Assembly (NCBI GenBank): GCA_035533295.1
Contig: DATLUA010000057.1
Span: forward strand, 9,280-73,279
Reading direction: 5' to 3'
Length of the DNA: 64,000 nt
Source of the DNA: JAGWJU01 sp035533295
Lineage (GTDB): Bacteria > Elusimicrobiota > Elusimicrobia > UBA1565 > UBA9628
In this document: positions 25,584-34,525 of the stretch, piece after piece
Layout: each line of letters starts with the position of its first letter
Numbering within the stretch: position 1 is the stretch's first letter
Notes under the pieces: generated by a model
What the model was told of the DNA's origin: nothing
The model's input: the letters and a program-made list of their open reading frames with translations, nothing else
The model's database searches: none
Made by a program: the position numbers and the translations under genes

Positions 25584-26792
25584 ATGAGAATTTCGACGCT
25601 CGGCGTTGCCGCGTGCCTTGCTTTCCTCCAGGGCGCGGCGCAGTCTCAAAACATCCCGACGCCGCCGTCGGCCTGCGCCGGGCAGCCTTTTTGCATATGC
25701 GGCGGACGTCAAGTCGCGGTTCCGGGCGGCTGCGCCAACCAGAACGCGGACTGCCGCTGCGTCTGCGGCTACAGCAGCTGCCCGCAAAAGAGCGGGGGCG
25801 CGGAATCTTCGGGCGGCGCCGCTACGATGGGAAACGGCGCCGTGATGGGCGAAGCGGCTCACGGTTTGGGCGCGATGCTGGGCGCCGCGCTCGTGGGCCC
25901 TCCTCCTCCCTTGCCGACGTATAACCTTCCGAAAGTGAACATTCCACAAAATATAGACGATAATGCCGCGTCGGATGAGGACATTCACAGCGGAGTAGGG
26001 ACGGCCCAGGACATCATCGGCAACTATAACCAGCCTCCGATGCCGCGGGATTTGAGAAAACAAGGGGAGTCGGCCGGCGGCAAGGCGCCTCTGGGAAAAA
26101 TCATGCCCTCGGGGCCTGCTTACGCGCCGGCGCCTTCCGGACAAAGCGACGCTGGCGGGGGAACGCCTATTTCCGCCGATGGCGCGCAGCCGCTAAGCGG
26201 CCAGGGAATATCGTACGGAGCGCCGGACAGCAATCCTCCGCCCAATCCCGAGCCTGCGATTCAAAATCCCGCGGGACAGCCATCAGGCCGAATTATCGCG
26301 CCCCAAAAAACAGCGGAGCCGCCTACAGGGGAAGCTCCCGCGCGGTCGCATCCCGAAAAGCGGGTTCACGGAAAAAAGAAAGGCCGTGTATTTGGTTCCG
26401 ATAAGACTCGGTTTGATGATAACTCAAGGGACGCAAAAGAAACTAAAAACGCCCAAAACGCTTCCGCCTGCGTTTCCGCGTCTCTGAGAGCGCGCCTGGA
26501 AAAAGAGCTCGCGGCGGAACACCGGAAATACATGGCCCGCCGCCATAAGGGTTTGGCCATGGTGGATGAGGCGGATCAGGACTGGTGCTTGCAAAAACTC
26601 AAGCCGCTGGAGTTCCCCGTCCCGCTTGATTTCGGCCGCGCCGATATGGCGGATAAGGTCGCGGGAATTATAAGAAACGGAGAGGATTGGGACGATCGCT
26701 GCGAGGGCCCGGCGGAAGCCGCGGCTATGGAGGAATCCCTGCTTAAGGAGTTGCGACTGCCGCTCTGCTCCGAAGTCGGCGGCGCGCAGTAG
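25584..26792 (+). CDS. secreted cysteine- and proline-rich protein
   Basis: 402 residues. A signal peptide ends near LQGAAQSQ. A compact cysteine-rich segment follows (about residues 30-72, eight cysteines including FCICGG, CRCVCGY and SSCPQ), then a long disordered Pro/Gly/Ser region. The C-terminal 110 residues are helical (SASLRARLEKELAAEHRKY), with isolated cysteines at DWCLQ, RCEGP and LPLCSE. GGGAGG precedes the ATG. It is the last gene of the row and converges on the aminotransferase gene. The function is unknown; the cysteines point to disulfide folding outside the cytoplasm. Confidence 0.6.
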   Translation: MRISTLGVAACLAFLQGAAQSQNIPTPPSACAGQPFCICGGRQVAVPGGCANQNADCRCVCGYSSCPQKSGGAESSGGAATMGNGAVMGEAAHGLGAMLGAALVGPPPPLPTYNLPKVNIPQNIDDNAASDEDIHSGVGTAQDIIGNYNQPPMPRDLRKQGESAGGKAPLGKIMPSGPAYAPAPSGQSDAGGGTPISADGAQPLSGQGISYGAPDSNPPPNPEPAIQNPAGQPSGRIIAPQKTAEPPTGEAPARSHPEKRVHGKKKGRVFGSDKTRFDDNSRDAKETKNAQNASACVSASLRARLEKELAAEHRKYMARRHKGLAMVDEADQDWCLQKLKPLEFPVPLDFGRADMADKVAGIIRNGEDWDDRCEGPAEAAAMEESLLKELRLPLCSEVGGAQ

Positions 26793-26798
26793 CGGTTT

Positions 26799-27899
26799 TT
26801 ACTCGGCCGTCGCCGCGCGGGCCAAGCGTTTTTCCAAAGCGGCGAACCCGGCGTCGAGGTCGTCCTTGCCGATATGCCCCATGTGCGCGATGCGGATGAT
26901 TTTGCCCTTCAGCGCCAGCTGCCCATCGGCGATGGAGATTCCGTCTTCGCGCAGGATTTCGGCCAGCATGGCGCTACCGTTGACGCCTTCGGGCAGGCGC
27001 ACGCCGGTGAGGATGTGGGCGGGATCCCGGGCGAAAAGGGCCAGCCCGTTTTTGCGCGCCCAAGCGCGGGTGTAATCGGCCAGTTCCGCGGTGCGCTTCC
27101 ACATGTTCTCCAGGCCTATCGACTCGATGAGCTTGAGCGCTTCGGCCTGAGCCGCGACCATGGCGACCGCGGGGGTATAGGGCGTCTCGCGGGCCTTGAG
27201 CGACTTGTCGCAGGTTTTCCAATCGAAGTAAAACTTGGGGAGCTTGGCGGATTGGGCCAGCGCCCAGGCGCGCTCGGAGACGGCGGCGAAGGCCAAGCCG
27301 GGGGCGTTCATGAGCCCTTTTTGCGACGCGGTCAGCGCCACGTCCACGCCCCACTCGTCCATTCGGAACTCTTCCGCGGCCAGGCTTGAGACCGCGTCCA
27401 CCACGACGACGGCCTCCGAGTTGGCGCGCACGGCCGCGGCCATGGCCTTGATGCCGTTTAAAACGCCGGTGGAGGTGTCGGTCTGCTGAAGAAAAACCGC
27501 CTTCGTTTTAGGGTTTTGCTTCAAAGCGTCGGCAAGTTTCTCCGGCTTGGCCGCATGACCCCATTCTTCGGAAAGAACCACGGGCGCAAGGCCGTAGGCC
27601 TTCATGATGGCCGCGAAACGATCGCCGAAAGCTCCGGTCGAATAGACCAGGATATTGTCGCTCGGAGACAGGAGGTTCACGACCGCGGCTTCCATGGCGC
27701 CGGTGCCCGAGGCCGAGGCCATGAACACGCGATTCTTGGTTTTGTAGACGCGGCGCATGGCGTCCAGGACGAATTGAAAGGTGTCGCCGAAGGCTTCGGT
27801 GCGGTGATGCAAAATGGGGCGCGAGAGCGCGGCCAGCACCTCGGGAGGCAGCGGCGTGGGCCCCGGCGTGAGCATGATGTTTTTTCGCGCCGTGGTCAT
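26799..27899 (-). CDS. class V aminotransferase (alanine-glyoxylate/serine-pyruvate type)
   Basis: 366 residues. A pyridoxal-phosphate enzyme that moves amino groups between small acids such as alanine, serine and glyoxylate. The start (LTPGPTPLPPEVLAALSRPI followed by HHRT) is diagnostic of the group that includes PucG and soluble hydrogenase small-subunit homologues. The cofactor lysine lies in VALTASQKGLMNAPG. The start ATG overlaps the lon stop by 4 bases, so it is translated from the tig-clpP-lon message. The substrate is not certain. Confidence 0.88.
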   Translation of the reverse strand: MTTARKNIMLTPGPTPLPPEVLAALSRPILHHRTEAFGDTFQFVLDAMRRVYKTKNRVFMASASGTGAMEAAVVNLLSPSDNILVYSTGAFGDRFAAIMKAYGLAPVVLSEEWGHAAKPEKLADALKQNPKTKAVFLQQTDTSTGVLNGIKAMAAAVRANSEAVVVVDAVSSLAAEEFRMDEWGVDVALTASQKGLMNAPGLAFAAVSERAWALAQSAKLPKFYFDWKTCDKSLKARETPYTPAVAMVAAQAEALKLIESIGLENMWKRTAELADYTRAWARKNGLALFARDPAHILTGVRLPEGVNGSAMLAEILREDGISIADGQLALKGKIIRIAHMGHIGKDDLDAGFAALEKRLARAATAE

Positions 27900-30349
27900 G
27901 AAAGAGCTCCCGGAGGATTGGGCGGCGGCACGATTGGTTTTTCGCCCATCCATTTCGTTTTGGGGTTGGAGGAACGCTGGGCCTTGGGCAGATGGTCGGA
28001 CGGGGCTTCCTGCAAGGCCAAGGCCAGCACCTCGTTGAAATGCTTGACCGGGACCATTTTGATCTCGGCCAGGACTTCTTTTGGGATCTCCTCCAAATCC
28101 TTTTGGTTTTGATCGGGATAAATCACGAGCTTCAAGGCCTCGCGGTGCGCGGCCAGCACTTTTTCCTTCAGGCCGCCGATGGGCAAGACCCTGCCGCGCA
28201 GGGTGATTTCTCCGGTCATGGCGATGCCGGGCAGGACGGCGCGGCCGGTCATGAGGCTGGCCAGCGCGGTGGCGATGGCGATGCCGGCCGAGGGGCCGTC
28301 CTTGGGCGTGGCGGCCTCGGGAACGTGGACGTGGTAATCGTAGTTCTTGAATTTATCTGCGGTGACGCCGAGTTCGTCCGCGATGGATTTGATGTAGGAC
28401 AGGGCGGCATGAGCCGATTCGGACATCACGGAGCCGAGCTTCCCGGTGAGCTTGAGGCCCCCTTTGCCGTGCACCGCGACGGCTTCGATGGCCATGGTGA
28501 CGCCGCCGACCTCGGTCCAAGCCAGGCCCGTTGAAACGCCCACGCCGTTGAACGAATTTTTCTCCCGGTGGAACTTGGGCACGCCCAAGAATCCATGCAC
28601 GTCGTCCGAGTCCACGGAGACGTTCTCTCCGGGCTTGTCCACCAGGCGCATGGCGGATTTTCGGCAAAGGGAGGCCAGTTCCCTGTCGAGATTGCGCACG
28701 CCCGCCTCACGGGTGTATTCCTCGATGATCCGGTCCATGGCGGCGTCGGTGACGGCGAGCTTGCCGGGTTTGATGCCGTGCTCCTTGAGCTGCTTGGTGA
28801 GAAGGTGGGTTTGGGCGATGAGCCGCTTTTCGGCGTGAGTGTAGCCGGAGTAGCGCAGGATTTCAAGGCGGTCTTGAAGGCTGACGGGAATTCCTTCGAG
28901 CGTGTTGGCCGTGCAGATGAACATGACCTCGGAGAGGTCGAATTCCACATCCAGGAAATGATCTAGGAACGTAGCATTTTGCTCGGGATCCAAAACTTCC
29001 AGGAGCGCCGCGGCCGGGTCCCCGCGCCAGTCCATGCCCATCTTGTCGATTTCGTCAAGCAGGAACACGGGATTGCGGCTGCCCGCCTTGCGCAGAGATT
29101 GGATGATGCGTCCGGGCAGGGAACCGATATAAGTTCGGCGGTGCCCTCGAATTTCGGCTTCGTCGCGTACGCCGCCCAGCGACATGCGCACGAACTTGCG
29201 GCCCACGGCCTTGGCGATGGAGCGGCCCATCGATGTCTTGCCGACGCCCGGCGGGCCTACGAAGCACAAAATGGGCCCCTTTAAGCCTTTGGTGAGCTTG
29301 CAGACCGCGAGATATTCCAGGATGCGGTCCTTAATCTTCTTCAAATCGTAGTGATCGGCGTCCAGAATTTCCTGCGAGCGCTTGAGATCGATGCGGTCGC
29401 GCGTGCGCACGGACCAGGGCAGGTGGGTCATCCAGTCCAAATATGTGCGCGCCACGGTCGACTCCGGAGAGTAGGGCATCATTTTTTCGAGCCGCGCGAG
29501 CTCCTTCAAGGCCGCGTCCTCGGCCGCCTTGGGCATCTTGGCCTCGGCCACGGATTTCTTGAGGGCGTCGATTTCCTGGGCGAAGTCGTCTTTTTGCCGG
29601 AGCTCCTTTTGGATGGCCTTCATCTGCTCCGTCAGGTAGTATTCTTTCTGAGTTTTTTCGATTTGGCTGCGGACCCGGCCGTGGATTTTCTTTTCCAGGC
29701 CGATGATCTCGATTTCCGCGCCCAGGATTTCGGCCACGCGCTCGAGGCGGGCTTTGGGCTCCAAGATTTCCAGCACGGCCTGGCGATCGGCGGCCTTGGA
29801 GACGGCGTTGGCCGCGATGACATCGGAGAGCTGGGAAATATCATCGAGGCGGGCCAGGAGCGCGGCGACGTCGGGCAGAGAGCGGCGGGAAAGCTTCAAG
29901 TGATCGTTGAAAAGATCGACGGCGTGGCGCATGAGTGCCTTGGTCTCGGCGTCCTGGGCGGTTTCCGCGGGCTTCTCGGGATATTGGCAGGTGGCCTGCC
30001 AGCACCCGGCTTGAGCGTCGAGGTCCACCGTTTCCAAACGCAGGCGAGCCGCGCCGCGTAGGAATATCTTGAGCGTGCCGTCGGGCATCTTGACGGACTG
30101 GGAGACTTCGGCCAGCGTTCCCATCCGGTGAAGGTTCTCGGGCTTGGGGTCCTCGATGCGGGCCTCTTTTTGCGCCGCGACGGCCAGCAGCTTGTCTTCT
30201 CTTTTAAGGGCCGCTTCGATGGCCGCGACGGACTTCGGCCGTCCGACAGAAATAGGCAGAACCATGTGCGGGAAGAGAACCACGTCCCGCATCGCCAAAA
30301 GGGGGAGTTGCGCAGGACGGCCTTTGGGCGCCGGCGACTCGGAGGTCAT
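27896..30349 (-). CDS. lon: ATP-dependent protease Lon
   Basis: 817 residues, full length. Lon degrades misfolded and regulatory proteins in the cytoplasm. The N-terminal substrate-binding domain covers about residues 14-210 (LPLLAMRDVVLFPHMVLP). The AAA domain has Walker A GPPGVGKTS near 360 and FLLDEIDKMG. The protease domain carries the Ser687/Lys730 dyad in DGPSAGIA and GGLKEKVLAAHR, 43 residues apart as in E. coli Lon. The start overlaps the clpP stop (ATGA), and the stop overlaps the aminotransferase start. Confidence 0.97.
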   Translation of the reverse strand: MTSESPAPKGRPAQLPLLAMRDVVLFPHMVLPISVGRPKSVAAIEAALKREDKLLAVAAQKEARIEDPKPENLHRMGTLAEVSQSVKMPDGTLKIFLRGAARLRLETVDLDAQAGCWQATCQYPEKPAETAQDAETKALMRHAVDLFNDHLKLSRRSLPDVAALLARLDDISQLSDVIAANAVSKAADRQAVLEILEPKARLERVAEILGAEIEIIGLEKKIHGRVRSQIEKTQKEYYLTEQMKAIQKELRQKDDFAQEIDALKKSVAEAKMPKAAEDAALKELARLEKMMPYSPESTVARTYLDWMTHLPWSVRTRDRIDLKRSQEILDADHYDLKKIKDRILEYLAVCKLTKGLKGPILCFVGPPGVGKTSMGRSIAKAVGRKFVRMSLGGVRDEAEIRGHRRTYIGSLPGRIIQSLRKAGSRNPVFLLDEIDKMGMDWRGDPAAALLEVLDPEQNATFLDHFLDVEFDLSEVMFICTANTLEGIPVSLQDRLEILRYSGYTHAEKRLIAQTHLLTKQLKEHGIKPGKLAVTDAAMDRIIEEYTREAGVRNLDRELASLCRKSAMRLVDKPGENVSVDSDDVHGFLGVPKFHREKNSFNGVGVSTGLAWTEVGGVTMAIEAVAVHGKGGLKLTGKLGSVMSESAHAALSYIKSIADELGVTADKFKNYDYHVHVPEAATPKDGPSAGIAIATALASLMTGRAVLPGIAMTGEITLRGRVLPIGGLKEKVLAAHREALKLVIYPDQNQKDLEEIPKEVLAEIKMVPVKHFNEVLALALQEAPSDHLPKAQRSSNPKTKWMGEKPIVPPPNPPGALS

Positions 30350-30945
30350 GGCTTAAAGGGGGGAACCACAGAATCGACGATGCCGTACTCCTTCGCTTCC
30401 TGCGCGCTCATGTAGTAGTTGCGCTCCATGTCCGCGGCGAGCTTCTCCGCGTTCCGGCCGGTGTGCAGGGATAGAATCGAGACGAGCTTTTTTTTCGTGT
30501 TGGTGATTTCGCGCGCCGAGATGATGATGTCCGTCGCCTGGCCCGAGATGCCGCGGCTCAACGGCTGGTGAATCATAACGCGGGCGTGGGGCAGAATGTG
30601 GCGCTTGCCCTTGGCGCCCGCGGCCAGAAGCACGGCGCCGAAGGACATCGCCATGCCCATGCACAGGGTCGACACGGGCGCGCGGATGTATTGCATCGTG
30701 TCGTAGACCGCCAGGCCGGCCGAGACCATGCCGCCCGCGGAGTTGATGTAAAGGCTGATTTCCTTGGTCGGATCCTCCGCGTCCAGGTAGAGGAGCTGCG
30801 AGATGATGAGGTTGGCCGAGTCCGTGGTGACGACGCCTTCAGAGCCTCCGGCAAAAATGATGCGCTCCTTGAGCATGCGAGAAAAAATGTCGTAGCCGAC
30901 GGCCGAGCCTTGGTTCCACTTCTCCAGAATCGTGGGGACAAACAT
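30346..30945 (-). CDS. clpP: ATP-dependent Clp protease proteolytic subunit
   Basis: 199 residues, typical length. ClpP forms the 14-subunit chamber that degrades proteins fed by ClpX or ClpA. Ser101 lies in GMAMSFGAVLL and His126 in MIHQPLSRG, with the expected 25-residue spacing. The motif GMAMSFGA differs from the common GQAASMGA but keeps the nucleophile. AAAGGA precedes the ATG. It follows trigger factor by 22 bases and overlaps lon. No clpX lies in this cluster, whereas tig-clpP-clpX-lon is the common order. Confidence 0.96.
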   Translation of the reverse strand: MFVPTILEKWNQGSAVGYDIFSRMLKERIIFAGGSEGVVTTDSANLIISQLLYLDAEDPTKEISLYINSAGGMVSAGLAVYDTMQYIRAPVSTLCMGMAMSFGAVLLAAGAKGKRHILPHARVMIHQPLSRGISGQATDIIISAREITNTKKKLVSILSLHTGRNAEKLAADMERNYYMSAQEAKEYGIVDSVVPPFKP

Positions 30946-30967
30946 GGCGTTATCCTTTACCGTCGGC

Positions 30968-32242
30968 CTAGGCGACGACCGCCTTTTCCCGGATGAAGGC
31001 CATGGTCTTGCGCTCCCGGATCATGGCGGCGATGTCCGCGCGGCGGTGCTCGTAGAATTTTTTGACTTCGTCGGCCTCGGCGGGCGTCTTGGTCTGCCCT
31101 ATATCCTTGTCCATCTCGGCCTTGATCTCTTCGTCCGTAGCCGCGATTTTTTCCTTTTCCGCGACGGCCGCGAGGATGTAGCCCATTCTCAGCTCGCCTT
31201 CGGCCAGCGGCTTGATTTCCCCCTCGAGTTCCTTGGCCATCTTCCCGGCCCATTGCTCGTCCGGGATGCGCATTTGCTCCTTAATGCGCTCCAAGCGGCG
31301 CTCGATCCGATGGGCCAAGAGCGACGGCGGCACTGGAAACTTGTTGGCGGCCAGAAGCGCCTTCTCAATCTGAGCCGAGACGTCATCGGCGGTCTTCTTG
31401 CGGCCTTCTTCCTCGATGACTTCCTTGATTTTGGCCTTGAGCTCGTCCAGCGTGGCAAAGCCCATGTCCTTGGCGAATTCCCCGTCAAGCTCCGGCAGGA
31501 TTTTCTTCTTGATTTCCCGCACGGTCGTCGAGAGCGACACGGCGCGGTCGCGCAGCTTGACCGGGATGTCCTTGGTCTCGCCCCGCTTCATGCCCATAAG
31601 CCCTTGGGCCAAGCCCTCGGTCAGTTGCTCCGAGGAAAGATCGATAAGCTCGGCCTCGCCTTTGATCTCGGCGAGGTGCTTGCCGTTCTGAACGCCCTGG
31701 TAGTCAATGACCGCGTAGTGGCCGGCGGCCACGGCCTCGTCCTCCGCCTTCTCCAGCCGGGCGTGGGCCTCGCGCAGGTCCGTCAGGCGCTTGGACATGG
31801 AGTCCTCGTCCGCGGGATGCTCGGTTTTCTTGACGGCAATCTTGGCGTAGTCCTTGGGAACGAAGCGCGGCGGAACCTCGACCTTGATTTCGGCCTTGAA
31901 CGGCTTGCCGTCTTCAAGAGAAATGGAGGTGGCGACGGGCGTGGCCACGGGTTCAAGCGCGAGGTCCTTCAAGGCCGCCGGCAGGTGCTTTTCCAGCAGG
32001 TCTTCGATGATTTCCTGGCGCAGCCGCGCCTCGAGGTTTTTCTTGATGAGGTCCAGGGGCGCTTTGCCGGGCCGAAATCCCGGTAACCGCGCGCGCTGCT
32101 GCAGCCGCGCCAGGGCGTTATGCTCGGCGTCCCGCGCGAGCGCGGCGGGAACGGTTAGGGAAAGCGAAACCTCGCAGCCCTCTTCCTTGATTTTTTTGAA
32201 CGTCGGCTTGTCCGAGCTTCCGATGCCTGCGAATAGAGCCAT
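30968..32242 (-). CDS. tig: trigger factor
   Basis: 424 residues. The ribosome-bound chaperone and peptidyl-prolyl isomerase. The ribosome-binding motif is visible as LPGFRPGKAPLDLI near residue 45 (consensus GFRxGKxP). The FKBP-like domain is around 160-240 and the long helical C-terminal arms follow. AGGAGG stands 6 bases before ATG 32242; a longer open frame upstream runs into the tRNA-Leu gene and is not used. First protein gene of the tig-clpP-lon operon. Confidence 0.95.
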   Translation of the reverse strand: MALFAGIGSSDKPTFKKIKEEGCEVSLSLTVPAALARDAEHNALARLQQRARLPGFRPGKAPLDLIKKNLEARLRQEIIEDLLEKHLPAALKDLALEPVATPVATSISLEDGKPFKAEIKVEVPPRFVPKDYAKIAVKKTEHPADEDSMSKRLTDLREAHARLEKAEDEAVAAGHYAVIDYQGVQNGKHLAEIKGEAELIDLSSEQLTEGLAQGLMGMKRGETKDIPVKLRDRAVSLSTTVREIKKKILPELDGEFAKDMGFATLDELKAKIKEVIEEEGRKKTADDVSAQIEKALLAANKFPVPPSLLAHRIERRLERIKEQMRIPDEQWAGKMAKELEGEIKPLAEGELRMGYILAAVAEKEKIAATDEEIKAEMDKDIGQTKTPAEADEVKKFYEHRRADIAAMIRERKTMAFIREKAVVA

Positions 32243-32259
32243 GTGAAGCCTCCTGAGTT

Positions 32260-32341
32260 TGGGCGGGGGGGGACTTGAACCCCCAAGCCTTGCGGCACAC
32301 GGTCCTAAGCCGTGCGCGTCTGCCAGTTCCGCCACCCGCCC
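32260..32341 (-). tRNA. tRNA-Leu (UAG)
   Basis: 82 bases including the discriminator A. The acceptor stem GGGCGGG pairs with CCCGCCC. The anticodon arm is CACGG-CTTAGGA-CCGTG with anticodon TAG, a long variable arm fits leucine, and the T loop is GGTTCAAGTCC. CCA is not encoded. It lies just upstream of tig on the same strand. Confidence 0.95.
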
Positions 32342-32386
32342 GTCTTGCGCGCGCCTGAATCCGCAAGGCTGGGGTCGTTAAAATCG

Positions 32387-32458
32387 TGGGCTATGTAGGA
32401 CTCGAACCTACAACCTTGTCCTTAAGAGGGACCTGCTCTACCATTGAGCTAATAGCCC
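32387..32458 (-). tRNA. tRNA-Lys (CUU)
   Basis: 72 bases. The acceptor stem GGGCTAT pairs with ATAGCCC. The D arm is GCTCAATGGTAGAGC with a short loop. The anticodon loop is CTCTTAA with anticodon CTT. The T arm is GTAGGTTCGAGTCCTAC. The first anticodon-stem pair is a G-A mismatch. CCA is not encoded. It lies 45 bases upstream of tRNA-Leu. Confidence 0.93.
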
Positions 32459-32592
32459 GCATCGTGATTATACAAAAAAATCGCGGCCGGAACGAAGTTG
32501 AAAAAGAAACGCCCAGAGAGTCCGTTCCGCTTGTAACATCTTTGTCATTGATTTTAGCTTCAATTCCCTCAATACTTCCTTAGTGAAATACC

Positions 32593-32651
32593 GCGAGCCG
32601 ATAGGCAAGCAGTACTGGGCCGCTTTGAGGAAAGTGCGTTGCGGCCCGGTA
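32593..32651 (+). repeat. structured repeat, copy 1 (leader of the envelope operon)
   Basis: An 11-bp stem (TACTGGGCCGC at 32613-32623 with GCGGCCCGGTA at 32641-32651, one G-U pair) encloses a 17-base loop. The 31 bases 32593-32623 match 35456-35486 at 27 positions. It lies 57 bases before the GYF-protein start, upstream of the candidate -10 box TAGAAT at 32679-32684, so it may sit in DNA rather than in that message. Confidence 0.7.
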
Positions 32652-32678
32652 GATTTTCCGAAGCGCGCCGAGAATAAG

Positions 32679-32684
32679 TAGAAT
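32679..32684 (+). promoter_or_regulatory. candidate -10 box of the envelope operon
   Basis: TAGAAT 24 bases before the ATG at 32709, followed by a CAGGAG ribosome site. No clear -35. It lies downstream of structured repeat copy 1. Confidence 0.3.
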
Positions 32685-32708
32685 CACTACGTCAGGAGCG
32701 AGAGCGGC

Positions 32709-34520
32709 ATGGCAAAATACTGGTTGTTCCTTGATAATCAGGTGACCGGGCCCTACGAGCCGGAGGAGTTGCGCAAGCTTCCCGGCTTCAGCCCCGAGGC
32801 GCTTATTTGTCCCGAGGGACGCAAAGGGACGGACATGGGCGATTGGCAGAGGGCCAGCTTGATGCCGGAATTAAGGGGAGTTTCCCGATTGGCTCCGCAG
32901 GCGGTGGCCACCCAGGAGGAATTCAAGGGCGCGCCGTCCCTGGCCCCGCGCGAGGAACTTTCTCCTTTCTCGCTCCCTGATCCGAACGCGGAGGAAAAAA
33001 TCTCATCCCTGGAAATGGCGTTCGGCGGCCTGCACGAGCAGGTGCGCAAGGACGAGGACGATATGCTTAACCTCCATCGGATTCTCGACGATGAACGCAA
33101 GAATCTCGATCATTGGATCCGCGACATCGGCGGGAAAGTGTCCCGGATGGAGGAAAAGGTCGGCGGCTCCCTGGAAGATTCCCGCAAGGAGATCGAGGAT
33201 TTTAAGCGCGCGACGGAAGAGGGCCGGCAGCAACTGCTCTCCAAAATGCAGGAAATGGAGCAGACTCTTTCTGCCATCGGCTCCATTAAGGAAAAGATCG
33301 AGTCGACCGATTCGGCGCAGAAGGAAACCGACGCCCTGGCTAAAAGCGAGGCGCAAAGCATCAATGAGATGAAGCGCCGCATTGAGGAGCTTCAATCGGA
33401 GATAAGCCTCTTGCGCGGGCGCGCCTTCGGCATCGGGAACGGGCCGGGAGGGCACGAGTCGCCCGGCGCGATGGGAAATCCACCCGAGGCCAGTTTCCCG
33501 GGGCTCCAGGCTCCCGCGGAATCCCCGTCTTTTTCCATTCCGCCCGGTCCGGAAGCCGCTCCCGAGCGGGAACCCAAGGTTCCCGCTGGCGGCCCGGTTT
33601 TCAGCGTTGAAAGCGCTGTTTCCGGCGCTCGGTTCGAGCCTCCCGCGGCGGGCGATTTTTCGCTTCCGCCGTTTCCGGGTGAAGCATCGCCGCAGGCGCA
33701 GATGGCGGCCGGAGCCGAGCCGGCTTCGATGGAATTTCTCCAACCGCAGAACGTCGTCCCTGAGCCAGCGCCGCCAATGCCGGCCGTCGCTTCCGGTTCG
33801 GTGGACATCGTTGCTCCGGTCAAGGCGCCGGCCAAATCCGGGAAACGCAAAAGCAAGGCCCTCTTATGGATCGGCCTTGTTCTCGTGGCTTCCGGAGTGT
33901 TGTTCGCGTTCGAAGAGGGGCTTATTCCTCTGGGACAAAACAAGACTCCCGTTTCGGTCGCGCCGCCTGCGGCTCCCGCTCCAGCCGTATCCGAATCAGC
34001 GGCGGCCGAGGATGGGTTTAAAAAGCAGGCCGTCTCCATGGTTCAAAATTGGGCGCTGCCCGGCGGCAAGACCGTGGGCGCGGTCCTTGGGAACAAGGCT
34101 CCTGCTTCGGGCAACCTCAATCCCTGGATGGCGGAAAAAGTCTCGGACGGCGTTTACCAAGTGAACTTCTACGGCTCTCAGATACAGAACGGCCCGATAC
34201 AAAATTACCAGTTCGAGGCGCGGCTGGACGACCATGAAATCATCGGCCTCAACAAGCTGGCTCAAAATCTGCTCGCTCCGCCGCCGGTGAAACATCATCG
34301 CAAGGCCAGGGTGCGGGCCCGCAGGAAAAAGCCGGTCGTCCGCATCCGGCCGATGAAAGAAGCCGGAAAAAAAGCCAAAAAAATCTCCGTCAAAGGCTTG
34401 CCGGGCCTGGAAGGGGCTCCGTCCCAGCCGCAACCAAAAAATCCCCAGGACCAAGGCGCGGCGCAATCCAAGGGGCAGGCTCAAGACGCCCAGCTCTTGG
34501 ATAATCTGCTCAAGCCGTAG
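32709..34520 (+). CDS. GYF-domain coiled-coil membrane protein
   Basis: 603 residues. The N-terminal GYF_2/DUF4339-type domain (about 3-60) shows YWLFLDNQVTGPYEPEEL and GDWQRAS, which bind proline-rich peptides in related proteins. A long coiled coil follows (about 95-240) and then a disordered Pro/Ala stretch. One membrane helix (ALLWIGLVLVASGVLFAFEE, near 385-405) and an outer domain ending in a basic RARRKKPVVRIRP tail complete the chain. CAGGAG precedes the ATG. First gene of an operon of four; the GYF domain may gather proline-rich partners at the membrane. Confidence 0.72.
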   Translation: MAKYWLFLDNQVTGPYEPEELRKLPGFSPEALICPEGRKGTDMGDWQRASLMPELRGVSRLAPQAVATQEEFKGAPSLAPREELSPFSLPDPNAEEKISSLEMAFGGLHEQVRKDEDDMLNLHRILDDERKNLDHWIRDIGGKVSRMEEKVGGSLEDSRKEIEDFKRATEEGRQQLLSKMQEMEQTLSAIGSIKEKIESTDSAQKETDALAKSEAQSINEMKRRIEELQSEISLLRGRAFGIGNGPGGHESPGAMGNPPEASFPGLQAPAESPSFSIPPGPEAAPEREPKVPAGGPVFSVESAVSGARFEPPAAGDFSLPPFPGEASPQAQMAAGAEPASMEFLQPQNVVPEPAPPMPAVASGSVDIVAPVKAPAKSGKRKSKALLWIGLVLVASGVLFAFEEGLIPLGQNKTPVSVAPPAAPAPAVSESAAAEDGFKKQAVSMVQNWALPGGKTVGAVLGNKAPASGNLNPWMAEKVSDGVYQVNFYGSQIQNGPIQNYQFEARLDDHEIIGLNKLAQNLLAPPPVKHHRKARVRARRKKPVVRIRPMKEAGKKAKKISVKGLPGLEGAPSQPQPKNPQDQGAAQSKGQAQDAQLLDNLLKP

Positions 34521-34525
34521 ACCCG

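Noticed and set aside
27899..27953. Earlier start for the aminotransferase
   Set aside because: The extra 18 residues overlap lon further and lack family similarity; ATG 27899 has a ribosome site and the ATGA overlap.
30968..32335. Longer trigger factor frame starting at 32335
   Set aside because: The extension translates the tRNA-Leu gene; the ATG at 32242 has AGGAGG and the normal N-terminus.
32593..32660. Known riboswitch (for example the c-di-GMP type)
   Set aside because: The stem and loop sequences do not match consensus elements I know, the copy lies upstream of the candidate promoter, and the second copy is inside a coding region. A mobile or structural repeat fits better.
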